The notes under the pieces: model-generated
What the model was told of the DNA's origin: nothing
What the model saw: the letters and a program-made list of their open reading frames with translations, nothing else
Database searches by the model: none
Position numbers and translations under genes: made by a program
Shown here: positions 31,894-36,528 of the stretch, piece after piece
Layout of the letters: every line of letters starts with the position of its first letter
Numbering within the stretch: position 1 is the first letter of the stretch
Source: Gnetum montanum
Taxonomy: Eukaryota > Streptophyta > Gnetopsida > Gnetales > Gnetaceae
Length of the DNA stretch: 36,528 bases
Assembly (NCBI GenBank): GCA_015680685.1
Contig: MNCI01023457.1
Coordinates: 1,466,138 to 1,502,665, forward strand
Reading direction: 5' to 3'

Positions 31894-31968
31894 GCGATAT
31901 CGCATCCCATGCGATATCGCGTACGCGATATCGCGTCTTCACCTGCGATATCGCGTACGCGATATCGC
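31894..31968. promoter_or_regulatory. U3 palindrome array, five GCGATATCGC copies
   Basis: Perfect 10-bp palindromes lie at 31894, 31911, 31925, 31945 and 31959. Some are linked by GTAC so that CGCGATATCGCGTACGCG is itself palindromic. The array ends 16 bases before TATA. The inverted copy at 1-98 has the same arrangement; the solo LTR has three. Confidence 0.8.
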
Positions 31969-31984
31969 GTCGCGCCATCATTTC

Positions 31985-31990
31985 TATAAA
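31985..31990 (+). promoter_or_regulatory. TATA box of the family-A 5' LTR
   Basis: TATAAATAAG follows the palindrome array. Transcription is expected to start near 32015. Confidence 0.78.
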
Positions 31991-32228
31991 TAAGAGGCGG
32001 CACTCCCTTCATTTCAAAATCCTGGCTAGTGTAGCGAAGCTCTGGCAGATTGATCACTCCAGAGTTAGAATTTTTCCCCATGTGCCCGCAGTAGGAGTCC
32101 TAGAGTGAACGGCTCTTTATTCGAGCAGCTTGTAACCTGAACCCAAGTTGTGTACGGCAATAAAGACGAACTTGTTTGGATAAACCTTGCAGTACGTGGT
32201 TTTATTGCTTTCTGTCCTGCTTTCCTAG

Positions 32229-32516
32229 TGCGTTCAAGTACGACTTGATTACGAGCGTCTACGGACGTGTACGGCTAGTCAAGGAATCGGCTGCTTGACG
32301 CAATGCATGAGTACGACTCAATTACGAGCATTGGATGCTTGGTAACCCAGTAGCGTATTCCAGGATTCTGCGCTTGGTAACTCCCGGGTCTAATGTGTAC
32401 GGCTAGTTGAGGAATCGGCTGCTCATTGCTAGGCTAGATCGTGTGATAAGTACGACTTAGTTACGAGCACCCACGGGTGTGTACGGCTGGCTAAGGAATC
32501 GGCTGCTTATCACACG
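32229..32516 (+). ncRNA. Structured leader modules 1-3 in the family-A 5' LTR
   Basis: Same array as at 10296-10583: M1 32229-32302, M2 32300-32429, M3 32440-32516. It falls after the poly(A) signal and before the primer site, so it would be in the genomic RNA leader upstream of gag. M1 and M3 are 74 and 77 nt; M2 is 130 nt because its inner loop contains an extra about 60 nt that includes TTGGTAACCCAGTAG, a motif found singly in LTR-B and LTR-C. This suggests the array grew by duplication in family A. Confidence 0.6.
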
Positions 32517-32935
32517 TAGGCTAAATAGGTGCCTCAGTACGACCACTTCGAGCACTTGCGTTACGTGTGGCGATCCCAGTAACGATTAGCGTTTGGTAAG
32601 CTGCAGTTGCATAGTTCAGGGTGTGTCCGGCAAGTGGGAACGGATGCTGACGCTAGTTAATTTAGACTTAGATCTTAGTTAGAGTTAGTTTAGTTTTCTC
32701 AACCCTTTCTCCTGGTAGCATAGAAGATAAGCCGAAAATACCAAAAAAATCACATACCTCAGACTTGCTTAACCATACACCGTGACACATACAAGCAAGC
32801 CTGGGAAGACAACGAACGATTAACCCCAAGTGTTTCTTGTGGCGTTAAGGCATTTAGTCTGCGGAGTTCGACCGGATCGCGCGTGTACGCTCGTATTCGT
32901 ATGGTGGAGTGTAGGGGTACCTCGCCACTCATCAT

Positions 32936-32953
32936 TGGCGCCGTTGCCGGGGA
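32936..32953 (+). promoter_or_regulatory. Primer-binding site, tRNA-Asp
   Basis: TGGCGCCGTTGCCGGGGA is the full complement of the 18-base 3' end of plant tRNA-Asp(GUC) as I recall it, including CCA. It starts one base after the LTR. It primes minus-strand synthesis. Confidence 0.9.
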
Positions 32954-33080
32954 CTAAGTGTTTTTTCGCCAATTTAACATAAGGGATATCACTCACATCG
33001 TTGTGAGCTTAAAACGAACCTTAGGGTTAATCAGTTAATCAAGAACAATAAATAACGGTGAAATTAGCACACCAATAGAA

Positions 33081-36000
33081 ATGGCTTCTTCTCACGAAAT
33101 CAACTCACCTAAGGACAATACAGGAGAAAGTCAGCATCATACGCATAACCGAGATCAACCATGTCCTCAACAATCTAAGGTCACATATACTCATCCCGAT
33201 GAGTATGTGCCGGATTTTACCTTTGTTTTCCATCAAGATGAGCAACTGCGGTGGAGAGACATGCAAGGTAACATCGTGTTACCCCCAGATCGATCCGCTC
33301 CCAACATGCTTTTCCGTGCCTTGGTACAGATTGGCATGCATGAGCTGTTCGCAGAATACGTTTTGGATGACCATGATACAAGGGATTATCATCCCACAAA
33401 TGCCCAACGTATTCGGGATGCAAGGCAGGAGAGCCAACATTCACTACTGAAGGGCAAGGTTCCCCACGTCATTAGTGAAATAGGAGAAGAGGAACCCCTC
33501 ACGATGGGTTTCTTAGAAAATGATGTTCCTCCTCCTCACTCTAGTGAAGAGGTTAGGCATCAGGGCCTTAGATCAACGATACATATTCCAGGCTCTGATC
33601 CCCGTGAGCACCAGCTGTTCACGGCAGGAACAACTACTCACACTAATGACGGACTCGTTGATCGTCACAACGATCGGGGCCGAAGCAGCCGAAGAGAAGG
33701 CAAGAAACATCACCATGGTGATGGATCCCCTTCTTCTTCTCCTTCATCTCATCATTCACCCTCTCCTTCCACATCTGGGCGCAGCCACCATGAGCATAAC
33801 GCGGAGAGTAAAGGTAAAAGAGATGAAATGCCTCGACAGGAAGGTCGAGAGGAGTTAGGACAAGGGCAAGGACGTAGGGAGAATAGGGAACCACCACGTA
33901 GACATCACAGACGTCATGAAAGAGATGATCATGACGAACCCCTATTCGCAACCCGAAGTATGCTTGATATTAGAGAGGCAGTTAGGATTCCCACAAGGCA
34001 TTTAAAAGACAGTAGGATCAAGCGTTTGGACATAAATAATATCCCACGTTTTGAAGGGGGATACAACGCTGATCCTCAACATCATTTACAGGCATTCCAC
34101 GATGCCTGTGCCTTGCAGAACATAGACAATGAGTGGCAGAAACTCAAGTTGTTCCCAAGGACACTCACTAAAGAAGCAGAAAGCTGGTACCGGTCCTTAG
34201 AACCGGAAACCATCAGGAGGTGGAGTACGATGCTTGAATTGTTCAACAACAAATATCAAACGTACTCCAGAGTGTCTAACTTGCGTAAGCAGATCCAAGG
34301 CTGGAAACAAGGAGCTCATGAATCCTTGGATGCTGCCATGGCCCGTTACTACACATTGCTACATCGTTGCCCGGGCCATGGGTACGCTAAGCGGGATCAA
34401 CTTCGCCACCTCGTGGATGGGCTACGAAATGAAACGAGAAGAACTCTTGGGACTTACGCCCAAGGGAGACTCTCCCAACTAAGAGCCCATGAAGTTGAAG
34501 TATTGTTGGAACAAGTAGCGCAAGAAGAGGGTGAGCTACGGAAAAGAGAAAGTGCGGAGGAATACAACCGTGATCCCTCCCTTCGTAAGAAGGGAGTGAA
34601 ATTCTGTGATGAGGAGGATGAGTCACCACTCGAAGAGTTGGTGAACAGGAAAACTGTGCCGATCCAAAAGTTAACAACGGAGGTATCGGCTAAGGTAGAC
34701 CAAATGTGGGATTCCTTAGACTCACGAATAGAAACAGTCCTGAAAATTGTAGAAGAGTCTAAGGATGAGCAAAGTAGTGATAAAAGCAAAGACAAGCGGA
34801 GAAACTTTAACCCTGCACATAACAAGGGTAAGGGAAAAATCTCTAACTCCGATGAGGCTGAAAATTCTGATTCAGACAATGACGGTGGATGTGAGGTCTG
34901 CTATTATGACCATCCTAAGGGATGTTGTCCAATTATCTCACATCTGCAGGAGTCTGGGGTGTATGCATTAAATCCAAGACTTAATCAACGGCAAACACCC
35001 AGAAGGTTACCTTATCCACAAGGTAACCCGAGGCAGTTCCACCAACCCTTGACGTATTATCCAAGTGGAACACCTCCGCAGCCCATCGAGCAACATCAGC
35101 AGTGGCAATACCCACAGTCATGGGGGATGCCACAGCCAACACATCGATACCCTTACCGGCAGCCTGATCCTTATGGTTATTATGTGCAGCAGCCAGTTTC
35201 TCCAGGTGACGCTATGAGTCACACTCCACGCCGTCACTACTACGCTCGGGAGTACTTCAGAAGGACTCCTTCTCCTCCGGGAGACATTCCACATTCTGTC
35301 CATCCTCTAACTCCACCCGCACCTTTTCCTCAAGTAGTTCCCATAACACCTCCTGCTCCAACAATGCAAGGGGAATTACCTACCCAACCGCAGCAACGTC
35401 ACGCCGCGAGATCTGTAAATATTCAGAGTGTAAATATCCAACCGGACACTAGTTCTGGCGATAACTGTACAAAAAGGAGACCCTTTTTCAGAACTAGGAG
35501 CCCGGATAGGCTCTCGCAACAACAAGCGGACGGGTATATGTATAGGCCTCTAACTACTAACACTTCGGAGCACCCTTCAGTCCAAGGGAATGTAACGCAT
35601 ACGGTTATGCTAACACATACCGTAACTGACTGGATCAAGGTAGGCCACCTTCCCAGGAAACTAACTGACCCTGGGAGTCCCTTTATTCATTTGCAGATCG
35701 CTGGGAATGCGCCACATCGAGCTCTTCTTGACTCAGGTTCCGGAGTCAACTTAATTTCGCGAAAGATGTATCACGCCTGGAACCTGCCCCAACTTAAGAA
35801 GAGCAACATTCAACTGGAGCTGGCAGACCAGTCCATTGCCATCCCATTGGGTTTGGTGGAGGACGTTATCACCACTGTGTGTGGTTGGTCCTACCCAGCA
35901 GACTTCCTAGTGATCGATGTTAACAACAACGAAGGGGACTTCCCAATTATAATGGGAAGGGCATGGCTAAGCACAGTAGATGCATGCCTTAGGATCCGTG

Positions 36001-36425
36001 ATCTTTCCTTGGAAATCTCCAAGATAAACATATGTGGAAAGATCGAGAAGAGGATAGTTCCATGCATCACATACAGTGATTCATCGGGTGATGACACGGA
36101 GGAAATGTCTCCATGTCACAGGTGTGCCCAGGAAACTCTGCAACAAAGATGCCTGTATGTAGCAACCACACAAGAAGTAGTAGACACCCCGTGGTTGACA
36201 GCTTCTCATAAGAGCAAACAAATATGCATGGAACGAGCTGAGGAGACTCATGCCAACAACCGTGGCATAGATAAATTGGCACGTGAGCGTCGCCAACTTG
36301 CAACCCTGAATTTAAGATCATCAATTTGGAGAAGTTGGGCACTGCTTAGAAATTCAAATAGGCGCTCACTTTTTCGGATCTCTCCCTCACAACTCAGTCA
36401 TGGGGGAGATGGCCACCTATGCTAA
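33081..36425 (+). CDS. gag: Gag-protease polyprotein of the family-A element
   Basis: 1114 codons, uninterrupted, from the first ATG after the leader. An N-terminal region of unknown fold is followed by a His/Ser-rich low-complexity segment (residues about 215-290). The retrotransposon gag capsid domain spans about 321-486 (RFEGGYNADPQHHLQAF; AESWYRSLEP). A zinc knuckle CX2CX3HX4C is at residues 604-616, then a Pro/Gln/Tyr-rich region about 650-800. A retropepsin domain from about 870 has catalytic Asp884 in LLDSGSGVNLIS and the C-terminal signature IIMGRAWLS near 955. Gag would assemble the particle and package RNA; the protease would cleave it. The last about 40 residues, ending HGGDGHLC, correspond to the pol end of element B (GGDRHPC), so the ORF closes across the pol deletion. 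No RT, RNase H or integrase motif is present. Confidence 0.93.
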   Translation: MASSHEINSPKDNTGESQHHTHNRDQPCPQQSKVTYTHPDEYVPDFTFVFHQDEQLRWRDMQGNIVLPPDRSAPNMLFRALVQIGMHELFAEYVLDDHDTRDYHPTNAQRIRDARQESQHSLLKGKVPHVISEIGEEEPLTMGFLENDVPPPHSSEEVRHQGLRSTIHIPGSDPREHQLFTAGTTTHTNDGLVDRHNDRGRSSRREGKKHHHGDGSPSSSPSSHHSPSPSTSGRSHHEHNAESKGKRDEMPRQEGREELGQGQGRRENREPPRRHHRRHERDDHDEPLFATRSMLDIREAVRIPTRHLKDSRIKRLDINNIPRFEGGYNADPQHHLQAFHDACALQNIDNEWQKLKLFPRTLTKEAESWYRSLEPETIRRWSTMLELFNNKYQTYSRVSNLRKQIQGWKQGAHESLDAAMARYYTLLHRCPGHGYAKRDQLRHLVDGLRNETRRTLGTYAQGRLSQLRAHEVEVLLEQVAQEEGELRKRESAEEYNRDPSLRKKGVKFCDEEDESPLEELVNRKTVPIQKLTTEVSAKVDQMWDSLDSRIETVLKIVEESKDEQSSDKSKDKRRNFNPAHNKGKGKISNSDEAENSDSDNDGGCEVCYYDHPKGCCPIISHLQESGVYALNPRLNQRQTPRRLPYPQGNPRQFHQPLTYYPSGTPPQPIEQHQQWQYPQSWGMPQPTHRYPYRQPDPYGYYVQQPVSPGDAMSHTPRRHYYAREYFRRTPSPPGDIPHSVHPLTPPAPFPQVVPITPPAPTMQGELPTQPQQRHAARSVNIQSVNIQPDTSSGDNCTKRRPFFRTRSPDRLSQQQADGYMYRPLTTNTSEHPSVQGNVTHTVMLTHTVTDWIKVGHLPRKLTDPGSPFIHLQIAGNAPHRALLDSGSGVNLISRKMYHAWNLPQLKKSNIQLELADQSIAIPLGLVEDVITTVCGWSYPADFLVIDVNNNEGDFPIIMGRAWLSTVDACLRIRDLSLEISKINICGKIEKRIVPCITYSDSSGDDTEEMSPCHRCAQETLQQRCLYVATTQEVVDTPWLTASHKSKQICMERAEETHANNRGIDKLARERRQLATLNLRSSIWRSWALLRNSNRRSLFRISPSQLSHGGDGHLC
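36395..36409 (+). promoter_or_regulatory. Internal polypurine-like motif at the pol-deletion junction
   Basis: CAGTCATGGGGGAGA matches 2520-2534 of element B at 14 of 15 bases, and the following 16 bases are also similar. In both it overlaps the end of the upstream ORF. Confidence 0.5.
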
Positions 36426-36444
36426 TCATATGGGGCCCTCAGTT

Positions 36445-36528
36445 CTTTTTCAGTTTTTGTTTTACACATTGTTGTTTTACAATGTTTTTGTTTTTCACAT
36501 TTTTTGTTTTACAAATTTCTTTACACTT
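36445..36528 (+). repeat. T-rich tandem array after the gag-protease ORF
   Basis: Repeats of TTTTTGTTTTACAC-like units continue to the window edge, the same kind of array as 2571-2700 in element B. Confidence 0.78.

Larger units (their letters stand above)
31868..32934 (+). repeat. 5' LTR of the family-A element (1067 bp)
   Basis: It begins TGATGAGACGCGG and ends CGCCACTCATCA, with the primer site directly after. TATA box 31985-31990, AATAAA 32159-32164, structured modules 32229-32516. It is nearly identical to the solo LTR at 9961-11001 apart from two extra palindromes and scattered substitutions. Confidence 0.97.
31868..36528 (+). mobile_element. Family-A element: young Athila-like retrotransposon lacking RT, RNase H and integrase (5' part)
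   Basis: A complete 5' LTR, a perfect-looking tRNA-Asp primer site, a 126-base leader and one intact gag-protease ORF run to a stop at 36425. Post-pol landmarks of element B follow at once: the purine motif with shared flanks (CAGTCRTGGGGGAGA, then TGCTRAT) and the T-rich array. So about 2.4 kb of pol is absent at a junction near 36290-36390. Intact ORF, CpG-rich palindromes and near-identity to the solo LTR at 9961 indicate recent activity. The rest, including the 3' LTR, is outside the window, so pol elsewhere in the element cannot be fully excluded. Confidence 0.85.

Noticed and set aside
31894-31968. CRISPR-like array because of regular short palindromes
   Set aside because: Plant LTR context, spacers of 4-10 bases and often repeated; a U3 enhancer array fits.
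32229-32516. Hammerhead or other known self-cleaving ribozyme (retrozyme) in the LTR
   Set aside because: The conserved loops lack the CUGANGA and GAAA core of hammerheads and I could not fit other known ribozyme cores.
36067-36342. Minus-strand open frames across the gag-protease ORF (also near 34454-34879 and 33643-33951)
   Set aside because: Shadows of the long plus-strand coding sequence, which has clear capsid, knuckle and protease motifs.

Overview
The window is plant nuclear DNA built almost entirely from nested transposable elements. Nothing in it looks like a host gene, rRNA, tRNA or CRISPR array. The evidence is Athila-type Ty3/Gypsy pol sequence, SIRE-like Ty1/Copia gag sequence, a non-LTR reverse transcriptase, and primer-binding sites matching plant tRNA-Asp and initiator tRNA-Met. 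The density and depth of nesting suggest a large-genome vascular plant; species cannot be read from the sequence.

Layout. (1) 1-98 is the inverted end of an LTR of family A, inserted into the reverse transcriptase of element B. (2) 99-8655 is element B on the plus strand: an Athila-like pol carrying 11 in-frame stops (100-2550), a polypurine-like motif and T-rich spacer, an internal promoter that copies part of its own LTR promoter (about 4165-4250), a probable 5'-leader intron, a large post-pol ORF (ORF3, 4620-7470), a 3' polypurine tract and a 3' LTR (7721-8655). Element B lies in a decayed LINE (8656-9890). (3) 9961-11001 is a solo LTR of family A with a perfect 5-bp target duplication, followed by a probable tRNA-derived SINE head. 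(4) 11665 to about 30335 is a second Athila-like element, M, on the minus strand and heavily decayed. It is split by a pol-less Copia-like element (13606-19370, plus strand) and by an LTR of family C with a degraded primer-binding site (23079-23990). (5) 30336-31867 is unassigned AT-rich DNA. (6) 31868 to the window end is a young, undecayed family-A element: complete 5' LTR, tRNA-Asp primer site, and an intact 1114-codon gag-protease ORF. That ORF runs straight into what is the post-pol region in element B, so RT, RNase H and integrase are missing and the element must depend on a partner for them.

Main observations. Family-A LTRs carry, downstream of the poly(A) signal (in the RNA leader), three tandem modules. 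Each can fold into a rod of three stacked stems. The stem sequences differ between modules but complementarity is kept, while the internal loops (TACGA opposite CGGCT) are invariant. This looks like an undescribed structured RNA array. Second, two unrelated superfamilies here (Gypsy B and Copia) share one design: an extra 3' ORF resembling the putative plant transposon protein domain, preceded by an internal TATA promoter whose upstream motifs duplicate those of the element's own LTR. All domain assignments are by eye; no database search was possible.
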